A stretch of DNA of 20,334 bases from Bacteroidota bacterium (GCA_003455275.1 DMRR01000091.1:1-20334), one strand, 5' to 3'. Counted from the stretch's first letter, positions 1-7,138 are shown. Program-made: numbers and translations. The notes: a model not told the origin generated them from the letters alone.

Positions 1-115
1 TTGGACCTGCTACTACTGCACCTGTGCTGCGAACTGTTTTTACAATCTTCTCGCAACTCTTGTCAACCAGATTGTGGTCATAAGACAGGAGTTTAATTCT
101 GATTCTTTGTGCCAT
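1..115 (-). CDS. rpsJ: 30S ribosomal protein S10, 5' part only (runs off the left edge)
   Basis: Read on the minus strand from an ATG at 115, the translation begins [20 protein letters not shown] and continues through [18 protein letters not shown]. This is the conserved N-terminus of S10 (NusE), a small-subunit head protein that also takes part in antitermination. Only 38 codons are in the window; the full protein is about 100 residues. The gene points away from infA, so whatever follows rpsJ (usually rplC, rplD and so on) would lie to the left, outside the window. A Bacteroidota-type promoter lies just upstream, so rpsJ is the first gene of its transcription unit here. That is unusual, because in this phylum rpsJ normally follows fusA in a long co-directional cluster. 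The identification is very secure; the operon inference is moderate. Confidence 0.96.
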   Translation of the reverse strand, partial: MAQRIRIKLLSYDHNLVDKSCEKIVKTVRSTGAVVAGP

Positions 116-147
116 GCAATTTCAATGAGCTTTTAAAAAAGGGAGCG

Positions 148-178
148 CAAATGTAAAAGCACCTTTCACATTAGCAAA
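148..178 (-). promoter_or_regulatory. Bacteroidota-type promoter of rpsJ
   Basis: On the minus strand there is a perfect -7 box TACATTTG (155-148). It is preceded, 19 nt upstream, by a -33 box TTTG (178-175). This matches the TTTG-N19-21-TAnnTTTG consensus of Bacteroidota housekeeping sigma factor promoters. Transcription should start near 142, giving a leader of about 25 nt before the ATG at 115. Confidence 0.75.
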
Positions 179-415
179 TGTTGAATGAAAAAAAATTGAA
201 ATCGCTCTAAAGACAAACCATAATCAGTTTAAATAATTGTCAGCAGTTCCAGGAAGAATTTTGTCAGATGAGTTTACAAAAAATCGGCTCATAAAATAAT
301 TATGAAGTTGTGTTATGGACTCAAAAGAATTTCCAATATTTTTACAGATCTATTTTTATTTCATAGTGAATAGAACCCGCACAGATAATTCAATTGAGAA
401 ACTTTTTTCTATTTC
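179..415. other. AT-rich intergenic core between divergent rpsJ and infA promoters
   Basis: The rpsJ-infA gap covers 116-490 (375 nt). Apart from the two promoters annotated separately, this central stretch is AT-rich, and I see no ORF with coding character, RNA gene, strong hairpin or repeat in it. It is long for a ribosomal operon boundary and could hold further regulatory sites that I cannot recognise. Confidence 0.5.
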
Positions 416-445
416 TTGGTAATGTCATTTGGGTTTTTACTTTTG
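416..445 (+). promoter_or_regulatory. Bacteroidota-type promoter of the alpha operon (infA)
   Basis: A -33 TTG (416-418) and a -7 box TACTTTTG (438-445) are separated by 19 nt, an exact match to TTG-N19-TAnnTTTG. Transcription would start near 450, leaving a leader of about 40 nt before infA. No comparable box was seen inside the operon, so this is probably the main promoter for infA through rplQ. Confidence 0.75.
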
Positions 446-490
446 CGTCCCCCAAATTGGAAGGTAAACTCTTTTCTACTGTAACATTGA

Positions 491-709
491 ATGGCTAAAC
501 AAGACCTGATTAAGCAAGACGGAACGATTACCGAAGCTTTAAGCAATGCTATGTTCAGAGTAAGATTAGAGAACGGACATGAGATACTGGCAACCATTTC
601 AGGCAAGATGCGAATGAATTACATTCGTATACTTCCGGGAGACAGGGTATCAGTAGAAATGAGTCCATATGACTTGACAAGAGGGAGAATAACATTTAGA
701 TACAAATAA
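491..709 (+). CDS. infA: Translation initiation factor IF-1
   Basis: This 72-residue protein starts [17 protein letters not shown] and contains the family signature [20 protein letters not shown] and the C-terminal [13 protein letters not shown]-1 is a single OB-fold protein that occupies the A site of the 30S subunit during initiation, working with IF-2 and IF-3. The length is exactly that of most bacterial IF-1 proteins. It is the first gene of the operon: rpmJ begins 6 nt after its stop. In most Bacteroidota infA sits directly behind secY (with or without map), whereas here it is preceded by a divergent promoter region. No Shine-Dalgarno sequence is evident, as is usual in this phylum. Confidence 0.98.
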   Translation: MAKQDLIKQDGTITEALSNAMFRVRLENGHEILATISGKMRMNYIRILPGDRVSVEMSPYDLTRGRITFRYK

Positions 710-715
710 CGAAAT

Positions 716-832
716 ATGAGAGTAAGAGCAGCAATTAAAAGAAGAAGTGTTGATTGCAAGATTGTTAGGCGCAAGGGCAAACTCTATGTGATTAACAAAA
801 AGAATCCACGATTCAAACAAAGACAAGGATAA
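716..832 (+). CDS. rpmJ: 50S ribosomal protein L36
   Basis: This very short gene encodes 38 residues, beginning [19 protein letters not shown] and ending NPRFKQRQG. Canonical L36 binds zinc through Cys11, Cys14, Cys27 and His33. Here positions 11, 27 and 33 are Ser, Asn and Phe and only Cys14 remains, so the zinc ribbon is lost. This zinc-independent form is, to my knowledge, common in Bacteroidota. The gene lies between infA (6-nt gap) and rpsM (18-nt gap), its standard position. Identification is secure despite the small size. Confidence 0.96.
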   Translation: MRVRAAIKRRSVDCKIVRRKGKLYVINKKNPRFKQRQG

Positions 833-850
833 AAAATTCAATATTAAAAA

Positions 851-1234
851 ATGGCAAGAATAGCAGGCGTTGATTTACCAAAAAACAAAAGAGGAGATGT
901 TGGTCTCTCATACCTTTTTGGTATTGGCCGTTCCGCAGGAGCAAAAATTTTAACTAAGGCCGGAATAGATTTAGAAAAAAAAGTTAAGGACTGGAATGAT
1001 AATGAATTGAATGCAATTCGCAGCATCATTAATGATGAATATAAAGTTGAGGGAGCACTTCGTTCAGAAATTCAACTTAACATTAAGCGGCTCATGGACA
1101 TTGGCAGCTATCGTGGAATCCGCCATAGAAAAGGATTACCCGTTCGCGGACAACGCACTCGTACAAATGCCCGTACACGAAAAGGAAAAAGAAAGACAGT
1201 TGCAGGAAAGAAAAAAGTAGCAGCTAAAAAATAA
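851..1234 (+). CDS. rpsM: 30S ribosomal protein S13
   Basis: This 127-residue protein begins [20 protein letters not shown] and contains [14 protein letters not shown], the helix-turn-helix region with its GIG motif. It also has the conserved basic segment [19 protein letters not shown] near the C-terminus, followed by a Lys/Arg-rich tail. S13 sits in the head of the 30S subunit and forms bridges with the 50S subunit (L5) and contacts the P-site tRNA. Length and gene order (rpmJ-rpsM-rpsK) are standard. The basic tail, about ten residues rich in Lys and Ala, is a little longer than in E. coli. Confidence 0.98.
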   Translation: MARIAGVDLPKNKRGDVGLSYLFGIGRSAGAKILTKAGIDLEKKVKDWNDNELNAIRSIINDEYKVEGALRSEIQLNIKRLMDIGSYRGIRHRKGLPVRGQRTRTNARTRKGKRKTVAGKKKVAAKK

Positions 1235-1267
1235 TTATTAAAACCCGGACCTGATAATAAAATTAAA

Positions 1268-1666
1268 ATGGCAGAAGAAGTAGTAAAAAAAGCCACCGTA
1301 AAAAAACGAACTGTTAAAGCAGACCCTGAAGGCTCTGTTCATATTCACGCTTCATTTAATAACATTATTATTTCATTCACAAACAAGAATGGAAATGTAA
1401 TCTCATGGAGTAGTGCTGGAAAAGTTGGATTTAAGGGTTCAAAAAAGAACACTCCATATGCCGCGCAAATGGCGGCTCAGGAAGCTGGTAAAATGGCGCA
1501 TGATGCTGGTCTTAGGAAAGTAGATGTATTTGTAAAAGGCCCGGGCGCAGGTCGTGAAGCTGCAATTCGTGGTGTTTCTCTTGCAGGAATTGATGTTGCG
1601 ATTATTCGTGATACAACGCCTCTTCCACATAATGGATGCCGCCCTCCAAAAAAGAGAAGAGTATAA
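1268..1666 (+). CDS. rpsK: 30S ribosomal protein S11
   Basis: This 132-residue protein has the S11 core from [19 protein letters not shown] to the C-terminal [18 protein letters not shown], with the glycine-rich [12 protein letters not shown] stretch that contacts 16S rRNA on the platform near the E site. The first about 20 residues are a Lys/Val-rich N-terminal extension. It sits 33 nt after rpsM and 31 nt before rpsD. Nothing unusual was seen. Confidence 0.98.
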   Translation: MAEEVVKKATVKKRTVKADPEGSVHIHASFNNIIISFTNKNGNVISWSSAGKVGFKGSKKNTPYAAQMAAQEAGKMAHDAGLRKVDVFVKGPGAGREAAIRGVSLAGIDVAIIRDTTPLPHNGCRPPKKRRV

Positions 1667-1697
1667 TTTTTCATTCAATCAAGGAACAGAAAATCAA

Positions 1698-2306
1698 ATG
1701 GCAAGATACTTAGGACCTAAAGCAAAAATTTCAAGAAAGTTCGGTGAACCAATTATGGGTTTTACTAAATCTCTTGAAAAGAAAAATTATGCTCCTGGCA
1801 TGCACGGTAACTCAAAAAGAAGAAAACAATCTTCAGAATACGGTACCCAACTTAAGGAAAAGCAAAAAGCTAAATATACTTACGGGTTGTTAGAAAGACA
1901 ATTTGCAAAAGTTTATGTTGAAGCTGCACGCCGTAAAGGTGTTACAGGTGAGAACCTTTTAAAACTACTTGAGTCTAGGTTAGACAATACCGTCTACCGC
2001 CTCGGTATAGCTCCATCTCGTCGCGGAGCTCGTCAATTAGTTTCACACCGTCACATTGCTGTTAATGGCAAAACTGTGAACGCTCCATCCTTCACTCTTC
2101 GTGCAGGCGACAAAGTAAGTGTTCGTGATAAGTCAAAAAATCATACAGCTATTGTACAATCCCTGAATGTAAAAAACCTTTCTAAGTTTAACTGGCTTGA
2201 ATGGAACGGTGATACAATGACAGGTGTTTTTCTTGCCTCACCAGAGCGCGACCAGATACCGGAAAATATCAAGGAACAACTTATTGTCGAGCTTTACTCT
2301 AAATAA
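1698..2306 (+). CDS. rpsD: 30S ribosomal protein S4
   Basis: The protein starts [18 protein letters not shown] at 1698, which is the conserved S4 N-terminus. The reading frame is open further upstream (to 1554), but that part overlaps rpsK and is not conserved, so the ATG at 1698 is preferred; it gives 202 residues. The N-terminal zinc-binding cysteines of some S4 proteins are absent. The S4 RNA-binding domain lies around residues 90-155 ([20 protein letters not shown], then [15 protein letters not shown]). S4 is a primary 16S rRNA-binding assembly protein. In E. coli it represses the alpha operon at the rpsM leader, but I see no equivalent pseudoknot here. Confidence 0.97.
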   Translation: MARYLGPKAKISRKFGEPIMGFTKSLEKKNYAPGMHGNSKRRKQSSEYGTQLKEKQKAKYTYGLLERQFAKVYVEAARRKGVTGENLLKLLESRLDNTVYRLGIAPSRRGARQLVSHRHIAVNGKTVNAPSFTLRAGDKVSVRDKSKNHTAIVQSLNVKNLSKFNWLEWNGDTMTGVFLASPERDQIPENIKEQLIVELYSK

Positions 2307-2340
2307 AATTTTTTAACAAGCAAATTACAAATTAACATAC

Positions 2341-3333
2341 ATGAGCATACTCAGTTTTCAGAAACCCGAAAAAATTATTCTTCAGAAAGCAACCGACTTC
2401 GAAGGATTCTTTGAGTTTCGACCTTTGGAGCCCGGTTTTGGCGTTACAATAGGCAACGCTCTGCGCCGCGTACTTCTTTCATCTCTTGAAGGTCATGCTA
2501 TCAATGCTGTTCGAATTAGTGGCGTTGATCATGAATTCAGCACAATAAAAGGTGTTCTTGAAGATGTAACTGAAATCATTTTAAATCTTAAGCAGGTTCG
2601 TTTCAAAAAAGCAACTGAAGAAGAAATTACTTCTGAAAAAATTCTTGTATCTATAAAAGGTAAGGATGAATTTACAGCAGGTGATATTGAGAAAGCAGGA
2701 GGAAGTTTTAAGGTAATGAATCCTGATCTCATAATCTGTCATATGGAAAAATCAGTGAAGTTTGATATTGAACTTACTATTTCCAAAGGAAGAGGTTACT
2801 TGCCAGCTGAAGAGCAAAAGCTTAAGGATGCACCACTGGGTACAATTGCTGTTGATGCTATTTTCACTCCTATTAAGAATGTTAAATATTCAATTGAAAA
2901 TACTCGTGTAGAGCAAAAAACTGATTTTGAAAAACTCATCATGGAGATTGCAACCGATGGAACAATTCATCCTGAAGATGCAATAAAACAGGCCGCCAGA
3001 ATTTTAATCCAGCATCTCATGCTGGTATCTGATGAGAATATTACTTTCGATACAAAAGAAAAAATTCAGGAAGATGTAGTCGATGAACATGTACTTCACA
3101 TGCGTAAATTGTTAAAGACTCCATTAGAAGATTTGGATCTCTCTGTTCGTGCCTACAACTGCTTGAAAGCTGCAAAGATTGGCAGTTTGTCAGAACTCGT
3201 GAAGTATGACACCAATGAACTCTTGAAATTCCGCAACTTTGGACGAAAGAGCTTAATGGAAATTGAAGCATTAATCATAGAGAAAGGTCTTCACTTCGGA
3301 ATGGATCTTTCTAAATTCAAATTGGAAGACTAA
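2341..3333 (+). CDS. rpoA: DNA-directed RNA polymerase subunit alpha
   Basis: This is a 330-residue alpha subunit with both domains. The N-terminal assembly domain carries [20 protein letters not shown], the region needed for dimerisation and binding of beta and beta'. A linker around residues 235-255 leads to the C-terminal domain (about 260-325). This has [17 protein letters not shown] and the RNFGRKSL helix, which match the residues that contact UP-element DNA and activators in E. coli. It lies 34 nt after rpsD and 36 nt before rplQ in the standard alpha-operon order. The length is normal for the family. Confidence 0.98.
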   Translation: MSILSFQKPEKIILQKATDFEGFFEFRPLEPGFGVTIGNALRRVLLSSLEGHAINAVRISGVDHEFSTIKGVLEDVTEIILNLKQVRFKKATEEEITSEKILVSIKGKDEFTAGDIEKAGGSFKVMNPDLIICHMEKSVKFDIELTISKGRGYLPAEEQKLKDAPLGTIAVDAIFTPIKNVKYSIENTRVEQKTDFEKLIMEIATDGTIHPEDAIKQAARILIQHLMLVSDENITFDTKEKIQEDVVDEHVLHMRKLLKTPLEDLDLSVRAYNCLKAAKIGSLSELVKYDTNELLKFRNFGRKSLMEIEALIIEKGLHFGMDLSKFKLED

Positions 3334-3369
3334 GAAAATATTTAATTCAGAAATTTTGAAATTGTAAGT

Positions 3370-3846
3370 ATGAGACACGGACATAAAGTTAATCATTTAG
3401 GAAGAACAGCTTCGCATCGCAAGGCATTGCTTATGAACATGGCGAATTCTCTTCTTGAGCATAAACACATTTTCACAACTAAGGCAAAAGCCCGTGCATT
3501 ACGCACTTACATTGAGCCATTGATAACCCGATCAAAAGATAACAATACTCACAATCGCCGAATTGCATTCTCCTATTTGAAAGATAAAGTTGCTATTCAG
3601 AATTTGTTTGATGTGGTTGGACCTAAAGTAGGAACTCGCCCCGGTGGTTATACCCGTATTATCAAAGTAGCACCCCGCCGTGGAGATGCTGCTGAGATGG
3701 CTTTGATTGAGTTAGTAGATTTTAGTTTGAATCCTGGCAAAGGTGCAAGCGCTGGAACATCTGCTGCTGTTGAAGCACCAAAAAAACGCACACGCCGCGG
3801 AGCAAGCAAAAAGACTTCAGAATCAAAAGAAGAAAAGACAGTATAA
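3370..3846 (+). CDS. rplQ: 50S ribosomal protein L17, with Ala/Lys-rich C-terminal tail
   Basis: The first about 115 residues are classic L17: [20 protein letters not shown] at the start, then [19 protein letters not shown], and [17 protein letters not shown] near the end of the core domain. The total of 158 residues exceeds the about 127 of E. coli because of a low-complexity Ala/Thr/Lys/Glu tail of about 40 residues, a type of extension often seen in Bacteroidota. L17 lies on the 50S surface near the exit tunnel. It is the last gene of the operon, followed 25 nt later by a strong terminator hairpin. Confidence 0.97.
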   Translation: MRHGHKVNHLGRTASHRKALLMNMANSLLEHKHIFTTKAKARALRTYIEPLITRSKDNNTHNRRIAFSYLKDKVAIQNLFDVVGPKVGTRPGGYTRIIKVAPRRGDAAEMALIELVDFSLNPGKGASAGTSAAVEAPKKRTRRGASKKTSESKEEKTV

Positions 3847-3871
3847 TATTTAACCAATAAAAAATTTTGGT

Positions 3872-3905
3872 AATGCTCCGGTGATTTTCATCGGAGCATT
3901 TTTTT
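3872..3905 (+). terminator. Intrinsic terminator of the alpha operon
   Basis: The arm AATGCTCCG (3872-3880) pairs perfectly with CGGAGCATT (3892-3900). Four more pairs inside (one of them G-U) leave a 3-nt loop at 3885-3887. The hairpin runs directly into a T tract (3899-3905). The T tract reaches the stop codon of the convergent thiolase at 3904, so the hairpin may also slow transcription arriving from that side. Confidence 0.9.
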
Positions 3906-5082
3906 ATACAAGTTCAATTACTCCGGCAATTCCTTGTCCGCCGCCAACACACGCCGTCACTATTCCCCGCTTTTTATTTCTCCGTTTTAATTCGTGAATG
4001 AGTTGAATGGTAAGTTTGGCGCCAGAGCAACCTAATGGATGACCGAGCGCAATCGCGCCGCCATTCACATTTACAATTTCGTTATTCATTCCTAACTTTC
4101 GAATCACGGCGATGGCTTGCGAAGCAAATGCTTCATTAAGTTCGATTAAATCAATTGCAGTTAAATTCATGCCTGCTTGCTTTAGTGCAAGTGGAACTGC
4201 TTCCACTGGACCAATGCCCATAATGCGCGGATGCACACCTGCGCTCGCACAACTCACCAGGCGCGCAATTGGTGTAAGGTTGTAATGCTTCACCATTCGC
4301 TCGCTCATTACGATGGTGAATGCAGCACCATCAGATGTTTGAGAAGAGTTACCTGCTGTCACACTTCCGCCGGCAGCAAATACAGGTTTCAGTTTGTTCA
4401 ATGCTTCGAGTGAAGTATCAGCACGCGGACCTTCATCTGTATCCACTACAAAAGTTTTCAATTCTCGTTTTCCCTTTTCATTGATTGAAACTTCTTCAAC
4501 GGAAATCGGAGCAATCTGATTTTTGAAATATCCATTATTGATTGCCTTCACTGCTTTCTTATGACTCTCATAAGAAAAAATATCCTGTTCTTCGCGAGTG
4601 ACATTGTATTCGTGAGCCACAGCTTCTGCAGTCAGTCCCATACTTAAATAATATTCCGGGGTAGATTTCGAAACAGTAAAGTTGGGAACTGTTTTCCACC
4701 CAACAGTAGGCACGAGCGACATACTTTCTGTTCCACCGGCAATAATGCAATCAGCCATGCCGGCACGAATTTTTGCAGTTGCAATTGCAATGGTTTCTAA
4801 TCCGCTTGCGCAATAGCGATTCACTGTCATGCCGGGAACATTCATGGGAAGCGCGCGCACTGATATCATGCGACCAATCTGTAATCCCTGCTCGGCTTCG
4901 GGCACTGCATTGCCAACAATCAAATCATCAACATGCTCCGGCTCTAACTGTGGAACAGTAGCGAGTAATTGGCGAATGGTTTCTACTGCCAGATCATCCG
5001 GACGGGTGAATCGGAATCCTCCCTTCTTTGCTTTACCTACTGCGGTACGCAATCCCGCAACGATGTATGCTTCTTGATTCAA
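3904..5082 (-). CDS. Thiolase family protein (acetyl-CoA acyltransferase), TTG start
   Basis: This 392-residue protein has the full thiolase signature. The nucleophilic Cys91 lies in NRYCASGLE, His348 in NGGAIALGHPLGCSGA, and Cys378 in CVGGGQGIAG at the C-terminus. Family members transfer an acyl group between CoA thioesters, either breaking 3-ketoacyl-CoA in beta-oxidation or condensing two acetyl-CoA. The strong resemblance to FadA-like proteins favours fatty-acid beta-oxidation, but no hydratase/dehydrogenase neighbour is in the window to confirm this. The start is TTG: no in-frame ATG or GTG lies between the preceding in-frame stop and this codon, and the translation from TTG (NQEAYIVAGLRTAVGKAKKG) already begins where thiolases begin. 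Four 7-nt repeats abut the start. The gene is convergent with rplQ. Confidence 0.94.
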   Translation of the reverse strand: MNQEAYIVAGLRTAVGKAKKGGFRFTRPDDLAVETIRQLLATVPQLEPEHVDDLIVGNAVPEAEQGLQIGRMISVRALPMNVPGMTVNRYCASGLETIAIATAKIRAGMADCIIAGGTESMSLVPTVGWKTVPNFTVSKSTPEYYLSMGLTAEAVAHEYNVTREEQDIFSYESHKKAVKAINNGYFKNQIAPISVEEVSINEKGKRELKTFVVDTDEGPRADTSLEALNKLKPVFAAGGSVTAGNSSQTSDGAAFTIVMSERMVKHYNLTPIARLVSCASAGVHPRIMGIGPVEAVPLALKQAGMNLTAIDLIELNEAFASQAIAVIRKLGMNNEIVNVNGGAIALGHPLGCSGAKLTIQLIHELKRRNKKRGIVTACVGGGQGIAGVIELV

Positions 5083-5110
5083 GTTATTAGTTATTTGTTA
5101 TTCGTTATTA
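5083..5110 (-). repeat. Four-copy heptanucleotide tandem repeat in the thiolase leader
   Basis: On the plus strand the sequence is GTTATTN repeated four times without interruption (seventh base A, T, C, A). On the coding strand it reads as NAATAAC units. The tract ends exactly at the TTG start codon of the thiolase and fills the likely ribosome-binding region of the mRNA. A 7-nt unit is prone to slippage. Confidence 0.8.
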
Positions 5111-5138
5111 GTAAACCGCTGATTGCTCTTATGAGAAT

Positions 5139-5146
5139 CAAATGTA
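5139..5146 (-). promoter_or_regulatory. Candidate -7 box for the thiolase gene
   Basis: On the minus strand there is a perfect TACATTTG (5146-5139), about 57 nt upstream of the TTG start. A TTG that could serve as a -33 box occurs only 26 nt further upstream (5175-5173), which is longer than the usual 19-21 nt spacing. I therefore regard this as probable but not strong. Confidence 0.4.
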
Positions 5147-5288
5147 AAACCATGAAGCGGATGGAATAGTTTCAATGAAAAAATTAGTAAACAGTTTGAT
5201 TGGATAATCTTTTCTTACTTGCGAAATAGTATCGGGTTGCATCGAATTCTTATTTTGATACATGAGTTGATAGATTCTTAAAACAAAA

Positions 5289-5321
5289 TTTGGTCGCAAT
5301 ATTTTATTAATCGTATATTTG
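5289..5321 (+). promoter_or_regulatory. Bacteroidota-type promoter of the ars operon
   Basis: TTTG (5289-5292) and TATATTTG (5314-5321) are spaced by 21 nt, matching the TTTG-N19-21-TAnnTTTG consensus. Transcription would start around 5327, only about 13 nt before the ATG at 5340. This shows that an in-frame TTG at 5319, which lies inside the -7 box, cannot be the start of arsR. Confidence 0.75.
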
Positions 5322-5325
5322 CGAT
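5310..5325 (+). promoter_or_regulatory. Candidate ArsR operator bracketing the -7 box
   Basis: The half-sites ATCG (5310-5313) and CGAT (5322-5325) form an inverted repeat around exactly the 8-nt -7 box. A second, overlapping imperfect inverted repeat pairs TCGCAATAT (5294-5302) with ATATTTGCGA (5315-5324). A dimeric repressor bound here would block sigma-factor contact. The half-sites are short, so this is inference from position and symmetry. Confidence 0.5.
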
Positions 5326-5339
5326 ATAAGATAAAAGAA

Positions 5340-5672
5340 ATGGCTTTCAACAAGAAAGATGAATTCACCCAAAAGGAAAATGAGCTGTCGGATTTCGCCA
5401 ATGCAATCTCGCATCCTGCGCGGGTGGCAATCCTGAAAGAAATAGCGAAGCGCGAAACCTGTATCTGTGGCGAGATAGTGGAAGTGTTGCCGCTCGCGCA
5501 AAGCACCGTGTCGCAGCATTTGAAAGAATTATTGAAAGCCGAACTCATTAAGGGAACCGTGGACGGCGCTAAATCCTGCTACTGCATCAACTGGAAAACA
5601 TTTGAGCGGTTCGAGAAAATCTTCAATGGATTTTTTACAAAGACCAATTCCAATAATCCCAAATGTTGCTAA
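5340..5672 (+). CDS. arsR: ArsR/SmtB-family arsenic-responsive repressor
   Basis: This 110-residue winged-helix protein opens with MAFNKKDEFTQKENELSDFA. The Cys41-x-Cys43 pair of ETCICGEIVE lies at the start of the DNA-recognition helix region, the position of the As(III)/Sb(III)-binding CVC motif in ArsR proteins. The helix-turn-helix follows (LAQSTVSQHLKELLKA, about residues 52-67), then a wing with a second pair, Cys80 and Cys82 (KSCYCIN). The protein ends in a further pair, Cys109-Cys110, close to the stop. Binding of arsenite should release the dimer from its operator, which overlaps its own promoter. The gene leads a co-directional operon and lies 2 nt before the GNAT gene. The identity of the metal is inferred from ArsI and ArsC downstream. 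Confidence 0.92.
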   Translation: MAFNKKDEFTQKENELSDFANAISHPARVAILKEIAKRETCICGEIVEVLPLAQSTVSQHLKELLKAELIKGTVDGAKSCYCINWKTFERFEKIFNGFFTKTNSNNPKCC

Positions 5673-5674
5673 CC

Positions 5675-6163
5675 ATGTTTAATGTAGAAATCATTCCGGC
5701 TGAAAAACTTGACAGCATCATTCCTCTGCTTAAAATACTGAATCCTGAAATCTCATTTGAAGTAATTGAGAAGCGACTGCATGAAATCAGAATTTCAAAC
5801 TACCAGTGTGTTGGAGTTTATTCGGATAATCAACTAATAGCAATCTCAGGTCTATGGATACTGAACAAGATATACGCAGGCAAACACATTGAACCTGACA
5901 ATGTGGTGGTGCATCCTGATTTCAGGAATAAGGGAGTAGGAGAACTGATGATGAACCGGATTCACGAATATGCAATTGAGCAGGGTTGCCTTACTTCAGA
6001 ATTGAATGCCAGAATTGTAAACGAGGACGGTGCGCGCTTCTGGAAAAAGCAAGGATATGAAGTAGTGGGTTATCATTTTATAAAGAAACTTCATTCGGGA
6101 GACGATAAAAATTCTTTCAATTCATGTCTTTCGAAGCGTGAATCAGAAAGTAAAAATCATTAA
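5675..6163 (+). CDS. GNAT family N-acetyltransferase of the ars operon
   Basis: This protein has 162 residues if it starts at the ATG at 5675, which directly follows the arsR stop; an in-frame ATG at 5663 would overlap arsR by 10 nt. The acetyl-CoA-binding motif A is clear: NVVVHPDFRNKGVGELMMNR (about residues 76-95), with the R-x-x-G-x-G core as RNKGVG. Motif B is NEDGARFWKKQGYEVVGYHF near the C-terminus. ArsN1 of other ars operons is a GNAT enzyme that acetylates the arsenical antibiotic arsinothricin. I do not recognise the ArsN1 substrate-site sequence here, so the substrate is left open. Operon membership suggests some role in arsenic stress or protection of a cellular amine, but that is only inference. 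Confidence 0.85.
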   Translation: MFNVEIIPAEKLDSIIPLLKILNPEISFEVIEKRLHEIRISNYQCVGVYSDNQLIAISGLWILNKIYAGKHIEPDNVVVHPDFRNKGVGELMMNRIHEYAIEQGCLTSELNARIVNEDGARFWKKQGYEVVGYHFIKKLHSGDDKNSFNSCLSKRESESKNH

Positions 6164-6181
6164 CAATTAAAATAAAATCAA

Positions 6182-6658
6182 ATGACAAATTCATTTCCGC
6201 GCATGCATGTAAGCTTATATGTGAGTGACCTTTCAAAGTCAATCGAATTCTACAATTTCTTTTTCGGTGCGGAGCCGGTGAAAGTGAAACCAGCTTATGT
6301 GAAATATTTGTTAGAAAATCCTTCGCTGATTATCTCGTTCGTAGAGAACAAAGAGAGAGTGCAGCAAAACTTTGGTCACCTTGGATTCCAGGTTGAAACA
6401 GTCGAAGACCTTAACATCAAACTCTGGGAAGCGAAAAAGAAAAACATTGTTTCTAAAGAAGAAAAAGGAACCAACTGTTGCTATGCAAAGCAGGATAAAT
6501 TTTGGGCAACTGATCCGGATGGCGTGCAATGGGAAGTGTATTACTTTCATGAAGATGCAGAGTTCAACGACCCGCATTATGAAATGAGCGAAGCAGCTGT
6601 GTGTTGCACATCTGCTGAAAAGAAAAATGCTGAAGCAACTCCAAGTGCTTGCTGCTGA
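6182..6658 (+). CDS. arsI: ArsI/CadI-family C-As lyase (vicinal-oxygen-chelate dioxygenase)
   Basis: This 158-residue protein has two betaalphabetabetabeta modules of the glyoxalase/VOC fold. Expected Fe(II) ligands are present: His9 (MHVSLYV), His66 (FGHLGFQV) and Glu118 (WEVYYF). The vicinal pair Cys99-Cys100 in GTNCCYAKQDKFWATDPDG matches the Cys-Cys that binds trivalent methylarsenicals in ArsI. ArsI uses O2 to break the carbon-arsenic bond of MAs(III) and aromatic arsenicals, releasing As(III). Two more Cys pairs, 141-142 and 157-158, lie in a C-terminal tail beyond the catalytic fold and might hand arsenic on or scavenge it. The gene is 18 nt after the GNAT gene and 39 nt before the lipoprotein gene. 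The close relative CadI (cadmium-induced) is the main alternative label, but the ArsR and ArsC context favours arsenic. Confidence 0.88.
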   Translation: MTNSFPRMHVSLYVSDLSKSIEFYNFFFGAEPVKVKPAYVKYLLENPSLIISFVENKERVQQNFGHLGFQVETVEDLNIKLWEAKKKNIVSKEEKGTNCCYAKQDKFWATDPDGVQWEVYYFHEDAEFNDPHYEMSEAAVCCTSAEKKNAEATPSACC

Positions 6659-6697
6659 AAACTGATTTGTCAAAACTGAAACAAATAATTTCGAGCA

Positions 6698-7135
6698 ATG
6701 AAACCAATTCAACTCTTAACGCTCGTGATTGCAACGGCAATCACTGTAGCGTCATGTAATCAGCAGCCGGATAAAAAAATGCAAGCCACAAACGCCACAG
6801 ACAAATGCACGGACACTTGCTGCAAGAAACCAGAGAGCAATAAACTCGTGTGCAAACTCACTTCTCCTGAATTGCGAGAACGAAAAGCTACTGTGCTTGC
6901 CTCACTGAAAAAACAAGTGCTCGAAAAAAAAGAGTTAAAGAATGGCTACTCGTTCCGTTTTGCAGGGAACGATAAAACGATTGATGAACTTACTGATTTC
7001 ATAAAATCAGAAAGGCAGTGCTGTGGATTTTTTACTTTCAACTTGCAACTAACAGGAGATACAAGTGCCGTGTGGCTTACACTCACTGGTCCGCAGGATG
7101 CAAAGAATTTTATCTCTGACGAAATGAATCTTTGA
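6698..7135 (+). CDS. Cys-rich predicted lipoprotein of the ars operon, function unknown
   Basis: This 145-residue protein begins with a lipoprotein signal peptide: KP, a hydrophobic stretch, and a lipobox VASC with Cys20 as the expected lipidated residue. The mature part has a short linker with Cys37, Cys41 and Cys42, then Cys52. A compact domain (about residues 55-145) follows, whose centre is ERQCCGFFTFNLQL with vicinal Cys108-Cys109 and a later VWLTLTGPQDAKNF stretch. I recall similar small domains with an ERxCCPFxxF-type motif beside MerR or ars genes, but know no assigned function. Location (outer periphery of the cell) and thiol pairs fit binding of trivalent arsenic or another soft metal. 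The gene is 3 nt before arsC, so the two are surely co-transcribed. Confidence 0.8.
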   Translation: MKPIQLLTLVIATAITVASCNQQPDKKMQATNATDKCTDTCCKKPESNKLVCKLTSPELRERKATVLASLKKQVLEKKELKNGYSFRFAGNDKTIDELTDFIKSERQCCGFFTFNLQLTGDTSAVWLTLTGPQDAKNFISDEMNL

Positions 7136-7138
7136 TTT

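Noticed and set aside
409..606. Minus-strand frame overlapping infA.
   Set aside because: It is a shadow of infA on the opposite strand with no recognisable protein features.
716..832. Loss of the zinc ribbon in L36 as a novelty.
   Set aside because: The Ser11/Asn27/Phe33 form is, to my knowledge, usual in Bacteroidota, so it is recorded in the annotation only.
1554..1697. Extended N-terminus of rpsD by 48 residues.
   Set aside because: This part overlaps rpsK in another frame; the conserved S4 N-terminus [12 protein letters not shown] begins at 1698.
5319..5339. Upstream TTG start for arsR.
   Set aside because: The TTG is inside the -7 promoter box, upstream of the likely transcription start; the ATG at 5340 fits the family.
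5675..6163. Calling the GNAT gene arsN1 (arsinothricin acetyltransferase).
   Set aside because: Only the generic acetyl-CoA motif is clear; I do not see the substrate-site sequence of characterised ArsN1, so the specific name is not supported.
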